This document shows, one piece after another, positions 1-6,099 of a stretch of DNA of 6,149 bases. A program made the position numbers and the translations under genes. Positions within the stretch are counted from its first letter, which is position 1, and every line of letters starts with the position of its first letter. Origin of the DNA: Anaerolineales bacterium UBA2029 (lineage in GTDB: Bacteria > Chloroflexota > Anaerolineae > Aggregatilineales > Aggregatilineaceae); assembly GCA_002332795.1 (NCBI GenBank), contig DDBP01000113.1, positions 1 to 6,149 on the forward strand. The letters run 5' to 3'. The notes beneath the pieces were generated by a model. It did no database searches. It had not been told where the DNA came from and saw only the letters and a list, made by a program, of their open reading frames with translations.

Positions 1-1187
1 ATCCCGCCGACCAGCGCGACGCCGGCCCCGTCATCGTCGCGGTAGACTGCCCCAGCGGGCTGGACTGCGACACCGGCGAACTCGACGCCCATGCTCTGCA
101 CGCCCACGAGACGATCACCTTCGCCGCGGCCAAGCCCGGCCTGCTGACTTTCCCCGGCGCAGAGGCCGTGGGCACGTTGTACGTAGCCGACATTGGTCTG
201 CCGCCGCGCCTGCCCGAACTGGACGAGATCGCGTTGACCCTGGTAGATGCCGCCGAAGTGCGGGCGCGCCTGCCTCGTCGTCCCCTGGACAGTCACAAGG
301 GCACTTTCGGCAAGGCGATGGTCGTGGCGGGCAGCCTGAACTACACGGGCGCGGCCTACCTGGCGGCAGCGGCGGCCTACCGGGTCGGCGCGGGCCTGGT
401 GACCGTCGGCGCGCCGCAGATCATCGTGCCGACGCTGGCGGGTATGCTGCCCGAAGCGACCTGGTTGCTGCTGCCACACGACCTGGGCGTGATCAACGAA
501 GCAGCCGTCAAGGTGCTGCGCGACGAACTGGAGGGCTACACCGCCCTGCTGCTCGGCCCTGGCTTCGGTCGCGAGGAAGTGACCGGCCTCTTCCTGCGCG
601 AACTGCTGCGCCCGGAGGAAGAAATCCGCCATTCGCGGGCGATCGGTTTCGTCCCCACCGAACCGCAACTGAACGCGCCGCCTCCGCCCAATCCCCTCCC
701 GCCCCTGGTCATAGACGCCGACGGCCTGAACCTGCTGGCGGAGATGGACGACTGGCCGCGCCTGATCCCGCCTGGCACCATCCTCACCCCGCACCCCGGC
801 GAGTTTGCGCGGCTGGCTCGCCTGGAACGTGACGAGGTGCGGGCCAACCGGCTGGCGCTGGCCCAGGCCAAAGCCGCCGAATGGAACTGCGTGCTGGTGC
901 TCAAAGGCGCGTTCACTGTGATCGCCGCGCCCGATGGGCGGACGGCAGTCGAGCCGTTCGCCACGCCTGCCCTGGCGCGCGCCGGCACGGGCGATGTGCT
1001 GGCGGGAGCGATTGTCGGGTTGCTGGCGCAGGGGTTGGAGCCGTTCGACGCCGCGTTGGCCGGAGCCTACCTGCATGGGCTGGCCGGGGTACTCGCCGCG
1101 GAGCTATGGGACACGACAGCCAGCGTCACCGCGGGAGACGTGCTGGAACTGCTGCCAGAGGCAGTCGCGCTGGTCGAACGAGCCTGA
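1..1187 (+). CDS. nnr: Bifunctional NAD(P)H-hydrate epimerase / ADP-dependent NAD(P)H-hydrate dehydratase, 5' end outside window
   Basis: This enzyme repairs hydrated NADH and NADPH: the N-terminal YjeF_N domain epimerises R- and S-NAD(P)HX, and the C-terminal ribokinase-like domain dehydrates S-NAD(P)HX using ADP. The reading frame is open from base 3, giving 394 visible residues of an expected 500 or so. Visible residues 14-21 (VDCPSGLD) and the end near 77 (VADIGL) are the tail of YjeF_N. The C-terminal domain starts near residue 86 and shows HKGTFGK (98-104), LLLGPGFG, IDADGLN (237-243), TPHPGEF (262-268) and the nucleotide-site motif AGTGDVLAG, with its Asp at 331. A GTG at 168 lies inside the N-domain and is not the start. 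A Pro-rich insert of about 25 residues lies between GPGFG and IDADG. The gene converges on the minus-strand operon with a 30-base gap. The assignment is secure; the insert's role is unknown. Confidence 0.96.
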   Translation, partial: PADQRDAGPVIVAVDCPSGLDCDTGELDAHALHAHETITFAAAKPGLLTFPGAEAVGTLYVADIGLPPRLPELDEIALTLVDAAEVRARLPRRPLDSHKGTFGKAMVVAGSLNYTGAAYLAAAAAYRVGAGLVTVGAPQIIVPTLAGMLPEATWLLLPHDLGVINEAAVKVLRDELEGYTALLLGPGFGREEVTGLFLRELLRPEEEIRHSRAIGFVPTEPQLNAPPPPNPLPPLVIDADGLNLLAEMDDWPRLIPPGTILTPHPGEFARLARLERDEVRANRLALAQAKAAEWNCVLVLKGAFTVIAAPDGRTAVEPFATPALARAGTGDVLAGAIVGLLAQGLEPFDAALAGAYLHGLAGVLAAELWDTTASVTAGDVLELLPEAVALVERA

Positions 1188-1217
1188 TTGTGCGTACCTG
1201 GTCGCGCTGCATCTCAA

Positions 1218-1760
1218 CTACTGCCGGGCAGGGAGCTTGCCTCCGCGGTTGTAGACGATGCGGCGTGCCTCTGGTGACATGCGGAAGCGCGCCAGGTAGA
1301 AGAATATCCCGCCTTTGGTGCGGCGCGTACCGTCCGCTGTGAACATGCCACCCTGAGCGTCGATCGCCAGCGCTTCTTCGGCCAGCACCTCGGCGAAGCG
1401 ACCGCCACACACGTACACGATCGCTTCGATCTGCCGCAGGGGCTTCGCCTCGCTCTCCCCCAGCAGGGTGACAATCTCCTGCACAGTCTTGCGCTGACGC
1501 GGCGTCATATCTTTATCGAGATCGGGCAGCAGGTAGCTCACATACAGCCGCTTTCCGGCCAGTTCCATCCCGTTCAGCGCGTTCAGCGCGCGCGTCGCTT
1601 GCTTCTCCGTAGCCATCTCCACCACAGCGACCGGCTCGTTCACATGTGGCTCTGTCGAAATCTCCACCGCCGCCACCTCGCCGTGCGCCGCAAAGAGCGC
1701 CCGCAGGTCGTCGGCGGTGACCGTCTCATCCAGATTGGCTACGAACAATGCCGCTGTCAT
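1218..1760 (-). CDS. RNA-binding protein with N-terminal RRM and C-terminal PHAX-like (RNA_GG_bind) domain
   Basis: This is a predicted cytoplasmic RNA-binding protein of 180 residues. Residues 3-78 form an RRM: RNP2 is LFVANL (5-10), the two helices lie near 15-26 and 51-63, and the last strand is GKRLYVSYL (69-77). The RNP1 position (42-49, EPVAVVEM) lacks the usual RNA-stacking aromatics. Residues about 85-172 resemble the PHAX RNA-binding domain, known in eukaryotes from the snRNA export adaptor: a helical lead-in, then GGMFTADGTRRTKGGIFF (137-154) with its paired glycines and Arg-Arg-Thr. Bacterial proteins with this domain are known, but their RNA targets are not known to me. I chose ATG 1760, which shares one base with the upstream stop (TGATG) and starts directly before RNP2. 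A GTG at 1772 would add four residues. It is the last gene of the minus-strand run and is probably translationally coupled to the YtxH-like gene. Confidence 0.85.
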   Translation of the reverse strand: MTAALFVANLDETVTADDLRALFAAHGEVAAVEISTEPHVNEPVAVVEMATEKQATRALNALNGMELAGKRLYVSYLLPDLDKDMTPRQRKTVQEIVTLLGESEAKPLRQIEAIVYVCGGRFAEVLAEEALAIDAQGGMFTADGTRRTKGGIFFYLARFRMSPEARRIVYNRGGKLPARQ

Positions 1761-2080
1761 CAGTGCCCCCACTCGTCGCGTTCTGCACTTTGCCAGGCTG
1801 CGCGCCAGCGCCGCGCAGCGATTGCCCGCCCTTCGGCCAGCGCTTCGTCCACCGACTCGCCCCGCACGCGCTCAAGCTGCTGCTCGACCTGCGCCAGCGG
1901 ACGGCGGATGGCTTCGCCCACCCGTCGCCGGATGATCAGGCCGCGCTGCACGACCACATCTCGCAGGGTGTCCGCACCGCGCGGAGCCAGCCACGCCACC
2001 GCCGGCAGACTGATCGCCAGGCCGACGATCAGCCCGGCCAGGAATTCCACGGTTCCTTCTGAGCGCCCCTGCTCTGCCAT
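1760..2080 (-). CDS. Small YtxH-like single-pass membrane protein
   Basis: This 106-residue protein has a short polar N-terminus and one hydrophobic segment at about 11-32 (VEFLAGLIVGLAISLPAVAW), followed directly by APRGADTLRD (32-41). That layout, a glycine-rich membrane helix followed by AP-x-G and a charged helix, is typical of the YtxH (general-stress/gas-vesicle-like) family. The rest (about 42-106) is Arg-, Glu- and Ala-rich and probably forms a long amphipathic helix in the cytoplasm. No catalytic residues are visible. A strong ribosome site, AAGGAGG, lies 8 bases before ATG 2080, within the last codons of the preceding gene, whose stop is 3 bases upstream. Its own stop overlaps the start of the RRM-PHAX gene by one base. 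Function is unknown; YtxH assignment is by pattern only. Confidence 0.8.
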   Translation of the reverse strand: MAEQGRSEGTVEFLAGLIVGLAISLPAVAWLAPRGADTLRDVVVQRGLIIRRRVGEAIRRPLAQVEQQLERVRGESVDEALAEGRAIAARRWRAAWQSAERDEWGH

Positions 2081-2083
2081 GCG

Positions 2084-2608
2084 CTAGCCCTCCTTGGCCG
2101 GGCGAGCACCAGCGCGCCCCTGCCGCACCGACCGGCGCAGCCGCAACAGCTCGCGCACCACTCCGCCGACGCCCGCCATCAGCGCGCCAGCTTTGATCAC
2201 CGGCTCGACCAGGTTCTGGCTCATGAACTGCGCTGTTCCGCGCACCGTCGTGACGGTTTCGTTGGCGTTGTCCACGATCGGTTGCAGTTCGTTTTGCAGC
2301 AGGTTGACCAGGGCGGCCAGTTGCAGGATGAGCACGATCAGGGCGATGCCCATCAACATCCCCTCCATGGCCAGCACGATGATGAACAGGTCGCGGATGA
2401 TACCCACCCAGCTTGCCGCGTCATCGGGATCGGCGATGACGGCGATCGCCAGCGCCCCCACCAGCCCGACGATGAAGACGGCCACGATCGCCGCGCCGCC
2501 TACCAGCGGCCAGAAATACCAGGCACGCCCCTTCTTCTGCTCTGGCGCTTCCCCCTGCGGCGCGGCGAGTTGTGCCGCGTCCTGAGGCTTGTTCGCTTGT
2601 TCCGGCAT
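2084..2608 (-). CDS. Hypothetical two-helix membrane protein with soluble C-terminal helical region
   Basis: I do not recognise a named family, although similar uncharacterised proteins appear to be common in Chloroflexota. The 174-residue product has a polar Gln/Ala-rich N-terminus (1-28), a first membrane segment at about 30-59 (starting WYFWPLVGG), a short acidic loop with DPDD at 60-63, and a second at about 73-104 rich in Ile, Leu and Met. Next comes a helical stretch beginning NELQPIVDNANETVTTVRG (106-124), resembling the tails of DUF948-like proteins, and a basic C-terminus. ATG 2608 is preferred over the GTG at 2653 because GAGGAG lies about 9 bases upstream and the extra residues are low-complexity. 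It sits 48 bases after the three-helix gene and 3 bases before the YtxH-like gene. It may act as an envelope scaffold, but that is a guess. Confidence 0.8.
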   Translation of the reverse strand: MPEQANKPQDAAQLAAPQGEAPEQKKGRAWYFWPLVGGAAIVAVFIVGLVGALAIAVIADPDDAASWVGIIRDLFIIVLAMEGMLMGIALIVLILQLAALVNLLQNELQPIVDNANETVTTVRGTAQFMSQNLVEPVIKAGALMAGVGGVVRELLRLRRSVRQGRAGARPAKEG

Positions 2609-2656
2609 GATCGCCCGCTCCTCGCCTGCACTGCTACCGCTTCTCTGGCGCACAGT

Positions 2657-2908
2657 CTAGCGCGTGAGCACGCGCGCTACCACCAGCGCCAGCCAGGCTC
2701 CCGCCGTCGCCGACAGCATGTGTAAAGGGCCAATGTCCAGCAGCGTCACGCCCAGCACCTCACCGACGCTGTGTCCCAACGCAAACCCCAGCCACGATGC
2801 CAGCAAGAACAGCGCCAACCGCCGCGCGTCCCCTCCGCTGACCAGGTGAAACGCAGCCCCGTAGAGCGTGGCCACGATGGCGCTGAACACGAAAGTTGGG
2901 CTTGGCAT
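2657..2908 (-). CDS. Small hydrophobic protein with three predicted membrane helices
   Basis: The 83-residue product is almost wholly hydrophobic. Predicted membrane segments are about 5-23 (TFVFSAIVATLYGAAFHLV), 31-53 (LALFLLASWLGFALGHSVG onward) and 57-80 (ending ALVVARVL). The conserved-looking core is GFALGHSVGE followed by IGPLHM. The N-terminus has no cleavable signal. ATG 2908 has only a weak ribosome site (AAGG about 5 bases upstream). It is the first gene of the minus-strand run, so any promoter for all four genes should lie in 2909-3052. It resembles small uncharacterised membrane proteins seen beside YtxH-type genes in Chloroflexota; no function can be assigned. Gene reality is supported by the run of consistent spacing and the clean hydrophobic pattern. 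Confidence 0.75.
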   Translation of the reverse strand: MPSPTFVFSAIVATLYGAAFHLVSGGDARRLALFLLASWLGFALGHSVGEVLGVTLLDIGPLHMLSATAGAWLALVVARVLTR

Positions 2909-2937
2909 GGCACCTTGTGTGATCCCGCGAGAGCCTG

Positions 2938-2972
2938 TGGCAGGTCCTGCCCTGCCAACGTGCCTTAGTGTA
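2938..2972 (-). promoter_or_regulatory. Candidate extended -10 promoter and 5' leader hairpin of the membrane/RNA-binding operon
   Basis: On the minus strand, TGC-TACACT (the hexamer is the complement of 2967-2972) fits an extended -10 element; the matching -35 (TCGTGA at spacing 17) is poor. It would start transcription near 2960, about 50 bases before ATG 2908. The start of that leader holds a perfect 7-base inverted repeat, TGGCAGG (2938-2944) and CCTGCCA (2951-2957), with a 6-base loop. A second small inverted repeat, GTGAG-CCAA-CTCAC (2979-2992), lies at the -35 position and could be an operator. All of this is from sequence pattern only. Confidence 0.35.
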
Positions 2973-3021
2973 GCACAGAGTGAGCCAACTCACGAGAGCC
3001 GCCCGCTCTTTCAGCCCCGCC

Positions 3022-3047
3022 GATTGTACGCTACAATTGCTACAATC
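3022..3047 (+). promoter_or_regulatory. TACAAT repeat cluster upstream of the START-domain gene
   Basis: Within 26 bases the sequence has ATTGTA (3023-3028), TACAAT (3032-3037) and TACAAT (3041-3046). The first two form a perfect inverted repeat around CGC; the last two are tandem copies with a 9-base period (GCTACAATT, GCTACAATC). The outer 7-mers GATTGTA and TACAATC also pair. Either TACAAT is a good -10 hexamer; no good -35 is visible. If 3041-3046 is used, transcription would begin at or beside ATG 3053, giving an essentially leaderless message. The cluster could equally be a repressor site. It is the only AT-rich patch in the divergent gap. Confidence 0.4.
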
Positions 3048-3052
3048 ATGAC

Positions 3053-4615
3053 ATGAGGGGGCGCACACAACCCGGTGCCCCCATCTATCGGTATCAAGAA
3101 CCTGAACACGGACGGAAGCCTGTGACGCTGATTGACCAGCGCATTTTGATTGACGCACCGCCTCAGGTCATCTGGGACTATATCGCCGACCCCGACAAAC
3201 TGGTTGAGTGGCACGCCGGTTACAGCAGCATTTCTGTGCTCACCACGCAGCGGACGGGCGTTGGGGTACGTCGCCGCTGTGCAGTCACAGGCGGCAAGGA
3301 CGTGATCGAGCAAATCGTCGCCTGGGTCGAGGGCCTGGGCTACGAATACACGATCGTCGAAGGGGGGCCGTACCGCTCCTTCCGGGGGCGCTTTCGCCTG
3401 CAGCCCGGCCCCGACGGCACCAGCGTGCAGTGGACGGTCGAGTATGCGCCCAAAGGTCTGCTGGGCAGGCTGCGCGACCGCCTGAGCGGGCAGAAACAAC
3501 TGGCTGCGCTGATGGTCGCCAGTCTGCGGGAACTGCGTCAGCAGATCAACGCCATGGGCCTGCGCATGGACGACGCCTACCGCGCCCGTCTGGGCATTCA
3601 GGGACGACTCAACGCGGCGGAACGCGCGCAGTATCAGCGCCGCCATCCTGCGCCGGAGAGCGTGGCGACGGTTGCGCCGCCCGCTGCTGGCAGCCCGGAG
3701 CAGGCCGCATCCCCATCACCGGTCCCGCCTGTGCCCGCGCCCCAAGCGCCGCTTCCCGCTCACCATGAGGCGGACACCGAGCCGAAACCACCCGCCGGTC
3801 TGCGCGAGGCGCTGGCGGTGCAAGGCGCGGAACCGTTGCCCCCACCCCCGCCGCCCGCGCAGATCACGCCGCCGCAGCCCTTACCGCCGGTGACTTCTGC
3901 TCTGCCGAAGACGGCACCGCTATCGGCACCGCCCGCTGACCATCAGCGGCCTACACCGCCGCGGGGTATCCCTGCCGTGCGCCCGTCATCCGGCTCAGAA
4001 GGACAGGCAGCGCTCGCCCGTCCGGCAACGCCCGCCGACGACACGCCGCCGGCCCGGTACGTCCTGGGTGAGTGGCGGACCCGGCCGATCGCGCTGCTGG
4101 ACAACCGCGTGCTGATGCGCGCCATGGACGTGGCGGGCCGCGACGGATGCCCGAAGATCGAGGACGGGCCGGTGGAGTACCTCTTCGAGTCCGTGGACGG
4201 TCGGCACTCCAGCGGATGGATTCGGGATCCGGTGTGGCAGACGCCGCCCTTGGCGGACGGGGTCTACGCGTTCCGGTTCAAGATCCGCGACCTGTCGCCG
4301 CAACGCAACGAGACCGGCTGGAGCGCGGCCGAGCCCGTGCGGGTGAGTCCGCTGACCGGCTATCATCGGTTCCCGCTGGGCCGTGTTGCCGGCCTCGAAG
4401 AGGGAACGCTCGTGGAGACCACGGCGACGGTGGCCGAGGTCAAGCCGGACTCCTACGTTCTGGAGGATGGGGGCGCGCGGATCGTGGCGACGAACCGGGC
4501 GCGCGCCCTCAAGACGGACGCGTCGCTGCTCGGCAAGAGGGTGAGGGTCCAGGGTTGCGCCTGGAAGGTCGCCGGAGAGAGGCGCCTCGTCTGGTGCGAC
4601 CTCCAGCCGGAGTGA
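3053..4615 (+). CDS. Mosaic protein: START/SRPBCC-like domain, Pro-rich linker, Fn3-like and OB-like domains
   Basis: The 520-residue ORF has four parts. Residues 24-175 look like a polyketide cyclase/START-like (SRPBCC) domain, beginning VTLIDQRILIDAPPQVIWDY with DPDKLVEWH at 46-54; such domains bind hydrophobic ligands, and the ligand here is unknown. Residues about 200-330 are a Pro/Ala-rich linker including eight prolines in a nine-residue stretch. Residues about 330-435 (DDTPP, VEYLFESVDG, SSGW, YAFRFKIRDLSPQRNETGWS) resemble the Fn3-like segments of Planctomycetota proteins. Residues 443-520 look like an OB-fold (VETTATVAEV, SYVLEDGGARIV, KRVRVQG). There is no signal peptide or membrane helix. 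ATG 3053 has no ribosome site; GTG 3122 would begin just at the domain and is a strong alternative. Glu codons switch from mixed (8 GAA, 9 GAG) to GAG-dominated (1 GAA in 13) near residue 320-340, so the ORF may be a true fusion or an assembly artefact. Confidence 0.7.
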   Translation: MRGRTQPGAPIYRYQEPEHGRKPVTLIDQRILIDAPPQVIWDYIADPDKLVEWHAGYSSISVLTTQRTGVGVRRRCAVTGGKDVIEQIVAWVEGLGYEYTIVEGGPYRSFRGRFRLQPGPDGTSVQWTVEYAPKGLLGRLRDRLSGQKQLAALMVASLRELRQQINAMGLRMDDAYRARLGIQGRLNAAERAQYQRRHPAPESVATVAPPAAGSPEQAASPSPVPPVPAPQAPLPAHHEADTEPKPPAGLREALAVQGAEPLPPPPPPAQITPPQPLPPVTSALPKTAPLSAPPADHQRPTPPRGIPAVRPSSGSEGQAALARPATPADDTPPARYVLGEWRTRPIALLDNRVLMRAMDVAGRDGCPKIEDGPVEYLFESVDGRHSSGWIRDPVWQTPPLADGVYAFRFKIRDLSPQRNETGWSAAEPVRVSPLTGYHRFPLGRVAGLEEGTLVETTATVAEVKPDSYVLEDGGARIVATNRARALKTDASLLGKRVRVQGCAWKVAGERRLVWCDLQPE

Positions 4616-4630
4616 GGCGCCAGGACCCCG

Positions 4631-4663
4631 GGCCGGGACCGTCCCGCGGAGGCCGTCCCGGCC
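4631..4663. repeat. GC-rich 9-base inverted repeat between mosaic gene and ankyrin gene
   Basis: GGCCGGGAC (4631-4639) and GTCCCGGCC (4655-4663) are perfect inverted repeats around a 15-base loop, starting 15 bases after the TGA of the mosaic gene. A competing smaller hairpin, CGGGAC and GTCCCG (4634-4646), overlaps it. No T-run follows, so it is not a canonical intrinsic terminator. It may still slow or end transcription or protect the upstream message's 3' end. A further small repeat, CCCA-TAG-TGGG (4667-4677), lies just before the next start. Confidence 0.4.
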
Positions 4664-4679
4664 GTTCCCATAGTGGGCG

Positions 4680-5375
4680 GTGCTCGGGGATTTGCAACGG
4701 GGCAGAACGGATCGGGTCGTCCAGTGGCTGGCCTCGGGCGGAGATCCCCGGGCGAGCGCACCCGACGGCTCGCCGCTGATCGTGTGGTGCGCCTACTATG
4801 GCGACGTCACCGCCGTGCGGCTTCTGCTGGACCGGGGAGAGACTCTGGCCACGCTCGGCGAGGACCTGGGCCTGAACGGCGCCGCCTTCCACGGTCATTG
4901 GCGCCTGGTTGAGTTCCTTCTGGAGCAAGGGGCCGACCCCAATTTTCGAGACCCGGAGACCGGCGAGACGCCGCTGCACTCGGCCCTGACGAAGCGGAAC
5001 CGCGCGAGCGGCGAGGCGGCGGCGGAGGTGCTGCTTCGAGCGGGGGCCGACCCAAACGCGCGCACGGTTCCCGGCCGACCGACGGGCGCCTTGATGCGCG
5101 ACGCGCGGACCCGGGGCGAGACCCCCTTGCACCGGGCCGCCGCCTATGCCACGCCCCGGACGATCCAGCGGCTGTTGGATGCCGGCGCGGACCGGCAGGC
5201 TCAGGACGCGAACGGTGACAGCCCTCTCTGCTGGGCGAGCTGGGCGCTGAGGTCCGCCGAGGTGATCGAACTGCTCTGCTTCCCGCCGCATCGGGTCCGG
5301 CCAGAGGCGGTCCGTCTTTCGCTGGGGCGCGAGGCCCCCGTTGGCGACGCTCCCTGGGAGCTGGGAGAGCCTTAG
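4680..5375 (+). CDS. Ankyrin-repeat protein
   Basis: The 231-residue product has about five ankyrin repeats and little else, so it is probably a cytoplasmic protein-binding scaffold. Partial or complete repeats lie near 2-28 (LQRGRTDRVVQWLASGGDP), 29-61 (SPLIVWCAYYGDVTAVRLLL), 63-92 (GAAFHGHWRLVEFLLEQGADPN), 95-130 (GETPLHSALTKRN to LLRAGADPNAR) and 140-176 (GETPLHRAAAYATPRTIQRL to AGADRQAQD), with a degenerate last unit and a C-terminal tail from about 195. Repeat 4 is separated from repeat 5 by an insert. No signal peptide or membrane helix is visible. An in-frame TAG at 4671-4673 restricts the start to GTG 4680 or later; no clear ribosome site precedes it. Glu is almost always GAG. Its stop overlaps the convergent araD stop by 4 bases. 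The binding partner is unknown. Confidence 0.85.
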   Translation: MLGDLQRGRTDRVVQWLASGGDPRASAPDGSPLIVWCAYYGDVTAVRLLLDRGETLATLGEDLGLNGAAFHGHWRLVEFLLEQGADPNFRDPETGETPLHSALTKRNRASGEAAAEVLLRAGADPNARTVPGRPTGALMRDARTRGETPLHRAAAYATPRTIQRLLDAGADRQAQDANGDSPLCWASWALRSAEVIELLCFPPHRVRPEAVRLSLGREAPVGDAPWELGEP

Positions 5376-6043
5376 CCCGGCTGGCCGTACCGGTTGTGGT
5401 ACCGGTCGTACCACTTCTCGGCTTCCTCGGGGTCCAGGGGCTTCGGCGTGCCGATCTGCATCGCTAGGTGGACGGTCTTGGCGACGTCCTCCGTCATCAC
5501 GGCGGCCTTCAGCGCGGCCTTCGGTGAGGGTCCCCAGGCGAAGACCCCGTGGTTGCCCATCAGGATCGCCGGCGCGCGGTTGCGGAACCGGAGGATCGCC
5601 TCGCCGATGTGCTCGCCCTCGTTGTCCACATAGGGCGCGCAGGGAATCTCCGCCCCGAACTCGTCGGCGATCGCCGTGAGGCACAGCGGGATCGGCCTGC
5701 CGACCGCGGCGAATGCCGTCGCGTAGTTGCTGTGCGTGTGGATGACGCCGCGCACGCCCTCCAGGCGGCGGTAGAGGAACAGGTGGTGCGGCAGGTCGAC
5801 GCTCGGTCGGTACCGGGAGCCGATCACCTCGCCCGTCGCCACGTCCACCTCGACCAGCGCCTCGGGGGTCAGGGCGTCGTAGTCCATGCCGCTCGGCTTG
5901 ATCACGAGACGCCCGCTCTCCGGGTCGTATCCGCTGGCGTTGCCGGAGTGCATCGTGACCAGCCCGCAGGCCGGCAGCATCTTGTTGGCCCAGCAGACCT
6001 CCTCGCGGAGCTTGGCCATGCGATCGCTCGTGGAAGGAGACAT
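5372..6043 (-). CDS. araD: L-ribulose-5-phosphate 4-epimerase (class II aldolase family)
   Basis: This 223-residue protein (E. coli AraD has 231) should interconvert L-ribulose 5-phosphate and D-xylulose 5-phosphate by retro-aldol cleavage, feeding arabinose-type sugars into the pentose phosphate pathway. The phosphate- and metal-site motifs are in order: SGNAS (33-37), IKPSGMDY (48-55), the Asp of RPSVDLPHH (D83), the zinc ligands H102 and H104 in IHTHS, and H165 in NHGVFAWG. The catalytic Asp corresponds to D127 (AIADEF) and the C-terminal catalytic Tyr to Y219 in YHNRYGQ, which favours AraD over other class II aldolases such as fuculose-phosphate aldolase. ATG 6043 is the longest start; M9 at 6019 aligns with the E. 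coli N-terminus and is a fair alternative, and neither has a strong ribosome site. It is divergent from the Tat-signal gene with a 56-base gap. A related sugar (L-xylulose or L-ascorbate route) substrate cannot be excluded. Confidence 0.9.
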   Translation of the reverse strand: MSPSTSDRMAKLREEVCWANKMLPACGLVTMHSGNASGYDPESGRLVIKPSGMDYDALTPEALVEVDVATGEVIGSRYRPSVDLPHHLFLYRRLEGVRGVIHTHSNYATAFAAVGRPIPLCLTAIADEFGAEIPCAPYVDNEGEHIGEAILRFRNRAPAILMGNHGVFAWGPSPKAALKAAVMTEDVAKTVHLAMQIGTPKPLDPEEAEKWYDRYHNRYGQPG

Positions 6044-6099
6044 GGCCCATTGTGTTCCCGCTTGGTAAGCTTCTGCACGCGCTGGAGGGCGCGGGTGCG

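Noticed and set aside
168..170. GTG as the start of the nnr gene
   Set aside because: The same frame continues upstream to the window edge and encodes conserved YjeF_N residues, so the gene starts before the window.
1188..1217. Possible terminator between nnr and the convergent RRM-PHAX gene
   Set aside because: I see no inverted repeat or T-run in these 30 bases.
3011..3646. Minus-strand 211-codon frame opposite the START-like domain
   Set aside because: It overlaps a domain with clear family features, has no recognisable motif and would cover the divergent promoter region.
3841..3867. The run of prolines as a repeat element or frameshift site
   Set aside because: It encodes part of a Pro-rich linker in a frame that stays open on both sides; nothing indicates slippage.
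4631..4663. Calling the GC-rich inverted repeat an intrinsic terminator
   Set aside because: There is no T-run after the stem and the loop is 15 bases, so it is listed as a repeat instead.
4509..6050. A 513-codon minus-strand open frame antisense to three genes
   Set aside because: Its product is Arg-, Gly- and Pro-rich with no recognisable domain, it overlaps araD in another frame and the ankyrin gene on the other strand, and long stop-free shadow frames are expected at this GC content.
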